From positions 1-6,872 of the forward strand of contig JANPDJ010000166.1 in assembly GCA_031431395.1 (NCBI GenBank): 6,872 bases of DNA, written 5' to 3'. Both the position numbers and the translations under genes were made by a program. Origin of the DNA: VGPE01 sp031431395. GTDB taxonomy: Bacteria; Chloroflexota; Limnocylindria; Limnocylindrales; CSP1-4. A model generated the notes under the pieces. The model was not told the DNA's origin. It saw nothing but the letters and a program-made list of their open reading frames with translations, and did not search any database. This document shows, in pieces, positions 1-5,900 of this stretch (position 1 is the first letter of the stretch; the number at the start of each line of letters is the position of its first letter).

Positions 1-913
1 CGGCGCGCTCGGCAAGCCCCGGGCGCGCAAGGCGCTCGCGCAGCCGGTCCGCCAGCACAGCGTGGATCTGCGTGTCCGCGCGCGCCAGGCGCGCCGCGTC
101 GGCGACCACCGGGCCACTCCGGACGGGGGCACGGCGGTCGAGTGCGGCGAGAAGCTCGGGGATGCCCGCGCCCGTCACGGCGGTCGTGATCAGCACGTCT
201 GGACGCTTCGGCGCCGGCCGGCCGCCGGACAGGACCCTCGGCGAGAGCGAGAGCATCGCACGCAGCTGGCTTGCCGTCCGCTGTGCTCCCGGACGGTCGC
301 CCTTGTTGACGACGACCAGGTCGGCGACCTCCAGCAGCCCCGCCTTGATGGCCTGGACCTCGTCCCCCATCTCGGGTGCCTGGAGGACCACCGTCGTATC
401 TGCGGCAGCGGCGACCTCGACCTCGCTCTGGCCGGTACCCACGGTCTCCATGAGCACAACGTCGAACCCCGCCGCATCCAGGACGGCCGCGGCGGCAACG
501 CTGGTCGGCGCGAGCCCGCCGGCGTGACCACGCGACGCCATGGAGCGGATGAAGACGTCGCGGTCGGCGGCGTACTCCTGCATCCGCACGCGGTCGCCCA
601 GGAGCGCGCCCCCCGTGATGGGGCTGGACGGATCCACGGCAATCACTGCCACGCGGCGACCGGAGGCCCGGATGGCGCCGATCAGTGCCGAGACCAGCGT
701 GCTCTTCCCTGAGCCGGGAGCGCCGGTGATCCCGACGAGATGCGCCCCGCCCGCGCGGCCGTAGATGCGACGGAGCCCGGCCTCGGCGGCCGGCGTGCGG
801 TTCTCCACCTCAGTCAGCAGACGTGCGAGCGCGCGCCTGTCGCCGGCGACTGCCTGGTCTGCGAGCGTTTCGCCTCGCGCGGCGGCGCTATCGAGCCCGG
901 CGGACGCTGGCAC
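1..913 (-). CDS. meaB: MeaB/ArgK-family GTPase, methylmalonyl-CoA mutase chaperone (3' end off window)
   Basis: This is a P-loop G protein that gates adenosylcobalamin delivery to methylmalonyl-CoA-type mutases and protects the holoenzyme, using GTP hydrolysis in the cytoplasm. Reading from a GTG at 913 gives 304 residues with no stop before the left edge. Visible motifs are the Walker A GAPGSGKS (residues 64-71), DPSSPITGGALLGDR (94-108), RSMASRGHAGGLA (123-135), ETVGTGQSE (156-164), MGDEVQAIKAG (182-192) and the guanine-specificity motif NKGD (203-206). These are the signature blocks of the MeaB/ArgK family, usually a little over 300 residues, so only a short C-terminus should be missing. 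The GTG lies inside the 3' end of the B12-binding mutase subunit gene (26-base overlap), which supports one transcript and the chaperone role rather than the old 'ArgK kinase' label. The exact start is less certain because the frame stays open upstream; family assignment is very secure. Confidence 0.95.
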   Translation of the reverse strand, partial: MPASAGLDSAAARGETLADQAVAGDRRALARLLTEVENRTPAAEAGLRRIYGRAGGAHLVGITGAPGSGKSTLVSALIGAIRASGRRVAVIAVDPSSPITGGALLGDRVRMQEYAADRDVFIRSMASRGHAGGLAPTSVAAAAVLDAAGFDVVLMETVGTGQSEVEVAAAADTTVVLQAPEMGDEVQAIKAGLLEVADLVVVNKGDRPGAQRTASQLRAMLSLSPRVLSGGRPAPKRPDVLITTAVTGAGIPELLAALDRRAPVRSGPVVADAARLARADTQIHAVLADRLRERLARPGLAERA

Positions 914-1292
914 GCAGATAGTCCGCGACCTGGCCGATGGTGGTCCCCGGGCCGAACACCTGGGCGACGCCGGCAGCCTTCAGGGCGGGGATGTCGTCGT
1001 CCGGGATGATTCCGCCGGCCGTCACCAGGACGTCGTCCAGGCCTTCCTCGTGAAGCAGGGCGCACACGCGCGGCAGGAGCGTCATGTGGGCGCCGGACAG
1101 GATGGACAGCCCCACTACGTCCACGTCCTCCTGGAGCGCGGCCGTCGCGATCATCTGCGGCGTCTGCCGGAGGCCCGTGTACACCACCTCGAAACCCTCG
1201 TCGCGCAACCCGCGAGCCAGCACTTTCGCGCCGCGGTCGTGGCCGTCCAGGCCGGGCTTGGCGATGAGCACCTTGATGGGTCGCGCAGACAT
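888..1292 (-). CDS. Methylmalonyl-CoA mutase small subunit / C-terminal cobalamin-binding domain
   Basis: This 134-residue protein is a stand-alone B12-binding domain of the kind that pairs with a separate large catalytic subunit to form an acyl-CoA mutase, normally (R)-methylmalonyl-CoA to succinyl-CoA. The base-off/His-on cobalamin motif DxHxxG is present as DGHDRG (D16, H18, G21). It is followed by TGLRQTPQ (39-46), the SxL element SILSGAH (63-69) and the GG element AGGIIPDDD (92-100). Length and order match the family from end to end. The large subunit is not in the window; it may lie beyond the left edge or elsewhere. Which acyl-CoA is rearranged (methylmalonyl-, isobutyryl- or ethylmalonyl-CoA) is set by the large subunit, so the substrate is not proven here. 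No clear Shine-Dalgarno precedes the ATG; meaB follows with an overlap. Confidence 0.93.
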   Translation of the reverse strand: MSARPIKVLIAKPGLDGHDRGAKVLARGLRDEGFEVVYTGLRQTPQMIATAALQEDVDVVGLSILSGAHMTLLPRVCALLHEEGLDDVLVTAGGIIPDDDIPALKAAGVAQVFGPGTTIGQVADYLRASVRRAR

Positions 1293-1400
1293 GAGTGGAT
1301 CATCGCACGCCCCGCGATCCGCGACGCGCCGCCGTTGGCCGGGCCGCCGCCGATGACGGGCTGCGGCGTCGATGCGGCACCGCTCGCGCGCTCGCCGGAC

Positions 1401-2105
1401 TCAGCCGCGGGTGGGGCCGGGGCGCTCCAGGTGCGCGAAGAACTCGGCCCGGGTCCGATCGCGGGTCCGGAACAGTCCCAGGACGGACGACGTGGTCATG
1501 ATCACGCCGGGCTTGCGGACGCCGCGCATGACCGCGCACAGGTGCGTGGCCTCCAGGACGACCCCCACGCCCTGCGGCTCCAGGCGCTGCTGGAGGAACT
1601 CGGCGATCTGCTGCGTCATCCGCTCCTGCACCTGCAGTCGCCGCGCGTACATCTCCACGACGCGGGGGATCTTCGACAACCCGATCACGCGACCCCGTGG
1701 GATGTAGGCCACCGCCGCCGTCCCGAAGAACGGCAGCAGATGGTGCTCGCACAAGGAGTAGAACGGGATCTCCTTGACGACCACCATCTCGCTGTAGTCG
1801 ACGTCGAAGACGGCGTCGTTCACGAGCCGCTCAGGGTCCACGTGGTACCCGGCGGTCAGCTCCGTGTACATCCGGTGGACTCGTTCCGGCGTCCCCGTGA
1901 GCCCTTCGCGGTCCGGATCCTCGCCGATCTCGACGAGGATCTCCCGTACCGCCAGTTCCACGCGGCCGTTCGCGTCGGGGTGGCGGCCATCCCCTTCGAT
2001 CTGGGTGGCCGCCCGACTGGGCAGATCGCCCATCTCGGTCTCGATCTCATCCACGATGGAGCGGACATGGGGCGGCAAATCGGTGTCCCGGCGTGGCGTG
2101 CTCAT
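1401..2105 (-). CDS. folE: GTP cyclohydrolase I
   Basis: The enzyme converts GTP to 7,8-dihydroneopterin triphosphate and formate, the first step toward tetrahydrofolate and other pterins; it is cytoplasmic and usually a decamer. The zinc site is complete: C119, H122 (in SLCEHH) and C190 (in THLCAVMRG), with the same 71-residue spacing between the cysteines as in E. coli FolE. Catalytic histidines H121 and H188 are also present. Further family blocks are EGLTGTPERV (67-76), IGLSKIPRVVEMYARRLQVQ (141-160) and the C-terminal VIMTTSSVLGLFR (201-213). At 234 residues it is slightly long because of a polar N-terminal stretch of about 45 residues before the conserved core. The ATG overlaps the stop of the upstream alpha/beta-hydrolase gene as ATGA, suggesting translational coupling; no strong ribosome binding site is visible. 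A 108-base gap separates it from the mutase subunit gene. Confidence 0.97.
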   Translation of the reverse strand: MSTPRRDTDLPPHVRSIVDEIETEMGDLPSRAATQIEGDGRHPDANGRVELAVREILVEIGEDPDREGLTGTPERVHRMYTELTAGYHVDPERLVNDAVFDVDYSEMVVVKEIPFYSLCEHHLLPFFGTAAVAYIPRGRVIGLSKIPRVVEMYARRLQVQERMTQQIAEFLQQRLEPQGVGVVLEATHLCAVMRGVRKPGVIMTTSSVLGLFRTRDRTRAEFFAHLERPGPTRG

Positions 2106-3133
2106 CGGCGTAGCGTACCTGCCACTCCCAGGATCGCAGCCGTCACGTGTCGCGGGCGGTACCGCATGAGGTTGTGGCCGGCATCCGGGAACCGCGCAAC
2201 GCGCATTGGCTGCCGGCCGTGGACCTCGAGCGCGCGCTGCGCCGCGATGAGCGCCGCCCCGCGCGTGCCGTCCTCGTCGTCGGCGGACATCAGGGCGGCG
2301 ATGCTCGCCGTCACGAGCGGCAGGACGTCGATTGGGTCGTAACGGAACATTGCCTCAACCGACGCCGTGATCGCGTGGGGCCGCGTGGCCGGCGTCAGCC
2401 GCTTCGAATGCGTCTCCACGACGGTGGCCCGAGCGGCCCGTTCCTGGTCTGCGTCCCAGGTGCCGGGATCGAAATCGCGGCGATCCGCGAGGAAGGCGTC
2501 CATGGTCCGCAATACCTCGGGCGGCTCGTCCAGGCCCCGGAGGAACTCGTCCGGTTCAAGTCCGGTCGTCCGCGCGAGATCCTCCCACCCGCCGTCCACC
2601 AGGACAAGGCCGCCGCCCCGATCGGCCAACGCGCGGGACGCCCACGTCGCGACGATCGCCCCGAACCCGTGGCCGGCGAGCACGAGTGGCGGTGCACTGG
2701 CCTCCCACAGGCCGCTTCCTTCGGCGACAGCGACGACATCCTCCGCCAGCGATTCGGGGTCGTAGCCGTCCGTGGGTGAGTCGGAGAGCCCGTGGCCGCG
2801 CAGGTCCATGGCGACAACCCAGGCAACATGGCAGAGCCGGCGGGCGACGGGCGCCCATGCCCACGCGGTCTGGCCGAGACCGTGGAGGAGCAGGACGCGC
2901 GGTGGGATCGGAGAAGGTTGGTTGGCCGGAACATGCGCGCCGGCCCCGGCCGTCACCCGGTCCCCGGCGGCTCCGGCCACCACTCCGGCGTCCTCGGGCG
3001 CGCCCCAATCGAGAAAGTGGATCCGCGTCCCCCTGGCGACCTCCACGACGAACCCCTGCGGTTCGGCCGCCGGGTCCGCGTCCGGCACGGCCGCGAGGTC
3101 GAGGTTCAGCACAGGCTCGGCGACAGGGTTCAC
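2102..3133 (-). CDS. Alpha/beta-hydrolase-fold protein with nucleophile-elbow Ser replaced by Gly
   Basis: This 343-residue protein has an alpha/beta-hydrolase fold. The oxyanion-hole strand LLLHGLGQ is at 81-88, the VVAMDLRGHGLSDSP block at 106-120, the elbow LAGHGFGAI at 152-160 and a C-terminal catalytic-type histidine in DAGHNLM (H320). An acidic cluster (D285, D286, D288) sits where the triad acid is expected. In GHGFG the position normally holding the nucleophile (G-x-S-x-G) is glycine, codon GGG at 2666-2668, so a classical hydrolase mechanism is unlikely. Residues 48-78 are an Ala/Gly/Pro-rich insertion before the first core strand. The 343-residue frame starts at a GTG with weak Shine-Dalgarno support. 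A GTG at 3046 (Val30) has AGGGG six bases upstream and starts just before recognisable fold, so a 314-residue product is a real alternative. It precedes folE with a 4-base overlap; its substrate is unknown. Confidence 0.88.
   Translation of the reverse strand: MNPVAEPVLNLDLAAVPDADPAAEPQGFVVEVARGTRIHFLDWGAPEDAGVVAGAAGDRVTAGAGAHVPANQPSPIPPRVLLLHGLGQTAWAWAPVARRLCHVAWVVAMDLRGHGLSDSPTDGYDPESLAEDVVAVAEGSGLWEASAPPLVLAGHGFGAIVATWASRALADRGGGLVLVDGGWEDLARTTGLEPDEFLRGLDEPPEVLRTMDAFLADRRDFDPGTWDADQERAARATVVETHSKRLTPATRPHAITASVEAMFRYDPIDVLPLVTASIAALMSADDEDGTRGAALIAAQRALEVHGRQPMRVARFPDAGHNLMRYRPRHVTAAILGVAGTLRR
3044..3057 (-). promoter_or_regulatory. Alternative ribosome binding site and GTG start for the alpha/beta-hydrolase gene
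   Basis: On the minus strand AGGGG (3057-3053) stands six bases before a GTG at 3046-3044, in frame with the hydrolase gene (Val30). The GTG at 3133 has no comparable site. If this start is used, the divergent intergenic region grows from 23 to 110 bases, leaving room for promoters in both directions. Confidence 0.4.
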
Positions 3134-3156
3134 GGCCGACCTAGGATAGGGGCAGC
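3134..3156. promoter_or_regulatory. Short divergent intergenic region with a candidate -10 and RBS for the metallopeptidase gene
   Basis: Only 23 bases separate the outermost start codons of the divergent hydrolase and metallopeptidase genes. On the plus strand TAGGAT (3142-3147) resembles a -10 hexamer, and AGGGG (3148-3152) lies four bases before the ATG at 3157. The ribosome binding site is convincing. The -10 would overlap it and give an almost leaderless message, so the promoter part is weak, and no -35 match is clear. Confidence 0.3.
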
Positions 3157-3618
3157 ATGTCGAAACGCCGCCGCGGCTACCAGCCGCCTGCCTCGATCAC
3201 GCGCTCCAGGCCCGGGGCGGGCGCAGCCGGACGCCGGCCGGCCGCCGGATCGTTGCGCCACCAGCCCTTCGAGACACTCGTGGAGCGCGCCCTCGCTTCC
3301 ATCCCGATGCCGTTCGCTCGGGCCCTGGACGAGGTCGCCATCGTGATCGCCGACGAGCCGACCCGCGAGGAACTCGAGTACGGCGGGCTGGACCCGGACG
3401 AGGCGCTGTACGGCCTCTACGAAGGAACGCCCCGCACGGAATGGGGCGCCGACCAGGCCCCGTGGCCCAACAAGATCACCCTCTTCCGGCTCCTGCTCGA
3501 AGAGGACTTCCCGGATCCGCGCGATCTCGCCGACGAGGTCCGGGAGACCGTGATCCACGAGCTGGCACACCACCTCGGGATCGACGACGAGCGGCTCCAC
3601 CAGCTGGGGCACGAGTAG
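3157..3618 (+). CDS. Zincin-like metallopeptidase family protein (DUF1025 type)
   Basis: This 153-residue protein belongs to the small bacterial zincin family often named 'metallopeptidase family protein'. The zinc motif HELAHHLGIDD fits HExxHxxGxxD, with H134 and H138 as ligands, E135 as the general base and D144 as the likely third ligand. The family block LYGLYEGTPRTEWG (84-97) and KITLFRLLLEEDF (106-118) precede it. The conserved domain begins near FETLVERALASIP (38-50). The first 33 or so residues are an unusual basic, Ala/Gly/Pro-rich extension (KRRRGYQ near the start, then several Arg). The ATG has AGGGG four bases upstream, so this start is supported. No signal peptide or membrane segment is seen, so it should be cytoplasmic. 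A physiological substrate is not known to me for this family. Its stop lies 3 bases from the stop of the opposing gene. Confidence 0.93.
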   Translation: MSKRRRGYQPPASITRSRPGAGAAGRRPAAGSLRHQPFETLVERALASIPMPFARALDEVAIVIADEPTREELEYGGLDPDEALYGLYEGTPRTEWGADQAPWPNKITLFRLLLEEDFPDPRDLADEVRETVIHELAHHLGIDDERLHQLGHE

Positions 3619-3621
3619 CCG

Positions 3622-4104
3622 TTACGCCCCGGGCGGTACCTCGAACTGCGCCGGCGCATCCAGCTCGGTCCATTCGTCCACGACGCCCTCGCGGAAGACG
3701 ACCAGGATGGCCGACGCGGACAGCGCGGTCACCGGACCGTGCCACAGGCCGGCGCGGAGGATGACGCCCACGCCGGGCTGCACGAGGAACGCCCGCACGG
3801 AGGACACGTCCGCGTCGCGCCCCACCGCCGTGCCGGGCACGATCGCCGGGACCACCGCCAGGATCCACGGGCTGTCGAACGCCACGGAGAGCTGGGGGCT
3901 GTTCGGGTGCGCTTCGATGAACGCGAGTTCGGGGGCACGGGCCGGCAGGTCCAGCGAGCGGGCCAGGACCTCGCCGCCGTACCGCTGTCGGGCGAGTGTG
4001 GTCCAGTGCGCCGTCACCGCGTCGCGATCGCCGGCGGGCTGATCGGCGAGGACTTCACCGTAGGGCGCGAACGCCTCGGCGCTGATCGGCAGAACGGCAA
4101 CCAC
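3622..4104 (-). CDS. Ureidoglycolate lyase family protein (AllA-like)
   Basis: At 160 residues this matches the length of AllA, a cupin-like enzyme that splits (S)-ureidoglycolate into glyoxylate and urea at the end of the allantoin pathway. Family elements in order are FAPYGEV (12-18), FIEAHPNSPQLSV (62-74), SPWILAVVP (78-86), VRAFLVQPGVGVILRAGLWHGP (103-124, an 'AF..., then G-W-H' block) and ILVVFREG (133-140). As I recall the family, the second block usually reads E-R-H-P and the W-H motif is followed by another His; here the Arg is Ala65 and that His is Gly123. Substrate specificity may therefore differ. The GTG start is fixed by AAAAGGGG at 4117-4110, five bases upstream. It lies 24 bases after the dehydratase gene, so the two probably share a transcript. 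No other allantoin-pathway gene is in the window. Confidence 0.82.
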   Translation of the reverse strand: MVAVLPISAEAFAPYGEVLADQPAGDRDAVTAHWTTLARQRYGGEVLARSLDLPARAPELAFIEAHPNSPQLSVAFDSPWILAVVPAIVPGTAVGRDADVSSVRAFLVQPGVGVILRAGLWHGPVTALSASAILVVFREGVVDEWTELDAPAQFEVPPGA

Positions 4105-4117
4105 GGGATCCCCTTTT
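4105..4117 (-). promoter_or_regulatory. Ribosome binding site deciding the GTG start of the AllA-like gene
   Basis: Minus-strand AAAAGGGG (4117-4110) followed by a five-base spacer precedes the GTG at 4104. It lies in the 24-base gap after the dehydratase stop codon, so the downstream gene can be loaded by ribosomes independently. Confidence 0.65.
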
Positions 4118-4128
4118 CGTGCTGAAGT

Positions 4129-5196
4129 TCAGGCCGGCGGAAGTGGCGCCGCTGCCTGCAGCAATTCTCCCAGCCGCGTGACGTCCACGTTGCCTCCGCT
4201 CAGGATGGCCACGACGCGATCTCCCGGACGCAACGGGATCCGGCCGTACAGGAGCGCGGCGAGCGCGGCGGCCCCCGCCGGTTCCAAGACCTGCTTCACG
4301 CGCTCCAACGAAAACCGCAGGCCGGCCAGGATCGTCGCGTCGTCCAGCAGCACCACGTCGTCCACGTAGTTGCGGACCATCGCCAGCGTCCAGTCACCGG
4401 CAAACGGCGCATTGAGACCGTCTGCGACGGACGCCGGCTGGAGCCGGACGATCTCGCCCGCGGCGAGCGCCAGGGTCATCGCGTTGGAGTTCTCCGGTTC
4501 CACTCCGTAGACCCGGATCCCCGGCCGCGACTCCTTCAACGCAGCGGCCACGCCGCTGATCAGACCGCCGCCGCCGATCCCCACGACGACGACGTCGACC
4601 TCCGGCAGGTCTTCCAGGATCTCCAGGCCCACGGAGCCGTGGCCGGCGATCAGGTGCGGATGATCGAAGGGGGAGGCAAAGACGAGGTTGCGTTCATCGC
4701 GGACCTGCTCCAGACGCTCGTAGGTTTCCGCCATGTGCGCGCCGTGCAGGATCACTTCAGCCCCATACGCGAGGCACGCCTCAACCTTGGCCGGGACCGC
4801 GGCGGCCGGCATGACCACCGTCACGTCGACGCCCGCCTCGGCGCCAGCCCATGCGTAAGCCTGGGCCGCGTTGCCGGCCGACAGGGTGATGACGCCGCGC
4901 TCCCGTTCCTCCGCCGTGAGCGAGGCAACGACGGAGAGCGCGCCGCGGGGCTTGAACGAGCCCGTCTTCTGGAGGTGCTCGGCCTTGAGGTACAGGCGAC
5001 CGTCGGCGACGTCAATGCCCGTGGTGCCCCTCATGACGCGCGCTGCCGTAGCCGACGACATCAACGGCGTCCGGTGGACACGACCGTGAAGGAGCGCCCG
5101 GGCATCCAGGATCTCGGACAGGGAAACGGATCGGCTCGCCATCGGTGAAGTATCGGGGACGGGGGCGGCTGAGCCGCTTTCGGTCCGCGATCCCAT
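4129..5196 (-). CDS. PLP-dependent threonine/serine dehydratase-like enzyme (fold type II)
   Basis: This 355-residue enzyme belongs to the tryptophan-synthase-beta (fold type II) PLP family. The Schiff-base lysine is K82 in KTGSFKPRGA (77-86); the substrate loop is SAGNAAQAYAW (107-116 region), the phosphate-cradle glycine loop is GIGGGGLISG (206-215) and the ring-nitrogen contact is in the C-terminal ILSGGNVD (331-338). There is no ACT domain, so it resembles catabolic threonine/serine ammonia-lyases or serine racemase rather than feedback-controlled biosynthetic IlvA. Threonine would give 2-oxobutyrate and ammonia. In the substrate loop the usual GNHAQG is GNAAQA, so specificity could be shifted. 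The first 18 residues are polar and low-complexity. An ATG at 5142 (Met19) is an equally plausible start, with minus-strand GATACT at 5154-5149 placed for a leaderless message. Neither start has a clear Shine-Dalgarno. Confidence 0.88.
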   Translation of the reverse strand: MGSRTESGSAAPVPDTSPMASRSVSLSEILDARALLHGRVHRTPLMSSATAARVMRGTTGIDVADGRLYLKAEHLQKTGSFKPRGALSVVASLTAEERERGVITLSAGNAAQAYAWAGAEAGVDVTVVMPAAAVPAKVEACLAYGAEVILHGAHMAETYERLEQVRDERNLVFASPFDHPHLIAGHGSVGLEILEDLPEVDVVVVGIGGGGLISGVAAALKESRPGIRVYGVEPENSNAMTLALAAGEIVRLQPASVADGLNAPFAGDWTLAMVRNYVDDVVLLDDATILAGLRFSLERVKQVLEPAGAAALAALLYGRIPLRPGDRVVAILSGGNVDVTRLGELLQAAAPLPPA

Positions 5197-5264
5197 CGCG
5201 GCGCGCTACGATGGCGCTCTCAGGCCGCCACGCGCTCGCCTCACGCGCCGTCGAGGAGGACTCC
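5197..5264. promoter_or_regulatory. Divergent intergenic region with perfect Shine-Dalgarno for the zinc-ribbon gene
   Basis: This gap separates the dehydratase (minus) from the zinc-ribbon gene (plus). AGGAGG at 5254-5259, five bases before the ATG at 5265, is a textbook ribosome binding site and fixes that start. TACGAT at 5207-5212 is a possible plus-strand -10, but no -35 is found at a proper distance, so the promoter itself is unproven. Confidence 0.55.
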
Positions 5265-5888
5265 ATGCCGGGCTTCACCCCGTTCACGAACAACTACTCG
5301 GACCTCTCGGACGAGAACGGCTACCAGTTCGAGTTCCGCTGTGACATCTGCGGCTCGGGGTATCGCAGCGAGTTCATCCGCTCCAAGCTCGGCACCGCGG
5401 GCAACATCCTGGGCGGCGCGAGCAACCTGCTCGGCGGGTTCTTCGGGAGCGCGTCGTCGGTCGCGGACAAGGCGAAGCAGATCACGGATCGCGGGGCGCG
5501 CGACGAGGCGCTCAAGAAGGCGTCCAACGATCTCGGCCACTTCTTCCAGCGCTGCCCGCGGAACAGCCTGTGGGTGGACGAGACCTGCTGGAACGAGGAG
5601 CGCGGCCTGTGCGTGCACTGCGCCCCCAAGCTCGCAACGGAGATGGAAGCCGCGCGGGCACAGACGCAGATCAACCAGATGAACGAGGCCATGGCCGCCT
5701 CGACGCAGTTCAGCGGGGATCTCAGCACGCGCACCACCGTCTGCACAAACTGCGGCAAGCCGGTGGGGTCCGAGAAGTTCTGCGGCAACTGCGGCACCCC
5801 GGTGGGCCTCGCGAAGTGCAAGAACTGCGGCAACGACGTGGCGCCCGGCACCCGCTTCTGCGGCAACTGCGGAACTCCGGCTGCCTGA
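5265..5888 (+). CDS. Zinc-ribbon protein: N-terminal Cys-rich module, glycine-zipper-like segment, C-terminal double zinc ribbon
   Basis: This 207-residue protein has fourteen cysteines in knuckle-like groups. The N-terminal module has CDIC (C26, C29), then C97, C108 and CVHC (C116, C119). Between C29 and C97 lies an insertion whose residues 43-65 are Gly-rich with GxxxG spacing (G46/G50, G57/G61) and hydrophobic side chains, followed by a charged helical stretch. Residues 120-150 look helical (Ala, Glu, Gln-rich). The C-terminus is a double zinc ribbon: C160/C163/C173/C176 and C185/C188/C199/C202, each ending FCGNCGTP. The start is fixed by AGGAGG five bases upstream; a longer frame from 5145 would overlap the dehydratase start. 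There is no signal peptide. I recall uncharacterised proteins with a similar QFEF-CDxCG-GYRS opening, but no function. Metal binding and protein or nucleic-acid contact are inference. Confidence 0.9.
   Translation: MPGFTPFTNNYSDLSDENGYQFEFRCDICGSGYRSEFIRSKLGTAGNILGGASNLLGGFFGSASSVADKAKQITDRGARDEALKKASNDLGHFFQRCPRNSLWVDETCWNEERGLCVHCAPKLATEMEAARAQTQINQMNEAMAASTQFSGDLSTRTTVCTNCGKPVGSEKFCGNCGTPVGLAKCKNCGNDVAPGTRFCGNCGTPAA
5778..5872 (+). repeat. 17-base direct repeat encoding the two zinc-ribbon knuckles
   Basis: The same 17 bases, encoding FCGNCG, occur at 5778-5794 and 5856-5872 inside the double zinc ribbon. With the matching first halves (CTNCGKPV and CKNCGNDV) this suggests one ribbon arose by tandem duplication of the other, or that the two are kept alike by gene conversion. 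Confidence 0.7.
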
Positions 5889-5900
5889 CGCCTCAGCGGT

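Noticed and set aside
190..642. Minus-strand frame with an ATG inside meaB
   Set aside because: It is out of frame with meaB, whose own frame shows all GTPase motifs; the product is Arg/Pro/Ser-rich and unrecognisable.
1293..1400. Possible promoter, terminator or small gene in the folE to mutase-subunit gap
   Set aside because: I found only short GC-rich repeats; no convincing -10/-35 pair, stable stem with T-tract or RBS-led ORF on either strand.
765..2342. Long plus-strand open frame (525 codons) across the mutase subunit, folE and meaB region
   Set aside because: It is antisense to three clearly recognised genes, its translation is Arg/Ala/His-rich without any motif, and long antisense frames are expected at this GC content.
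211..3250. An 18-base GC-only match (CGCCGGCCGGCCGCCGGA) near 212 and near 3235
   Set aside because: It is low-complexity G/C sequence inside two unrelated coding regions; a chance match is likely at this composition and no further copies were seen.
5145..5264. Extended N-terminus for the zinc-ribbon gene (start at 5145)
   Set aside because: It would overlap the 5' end of the dehydratase gene, reads as Arg-rich noise and lacks an RBS, while the ATG at 5265 has a perfect AGGAGG.
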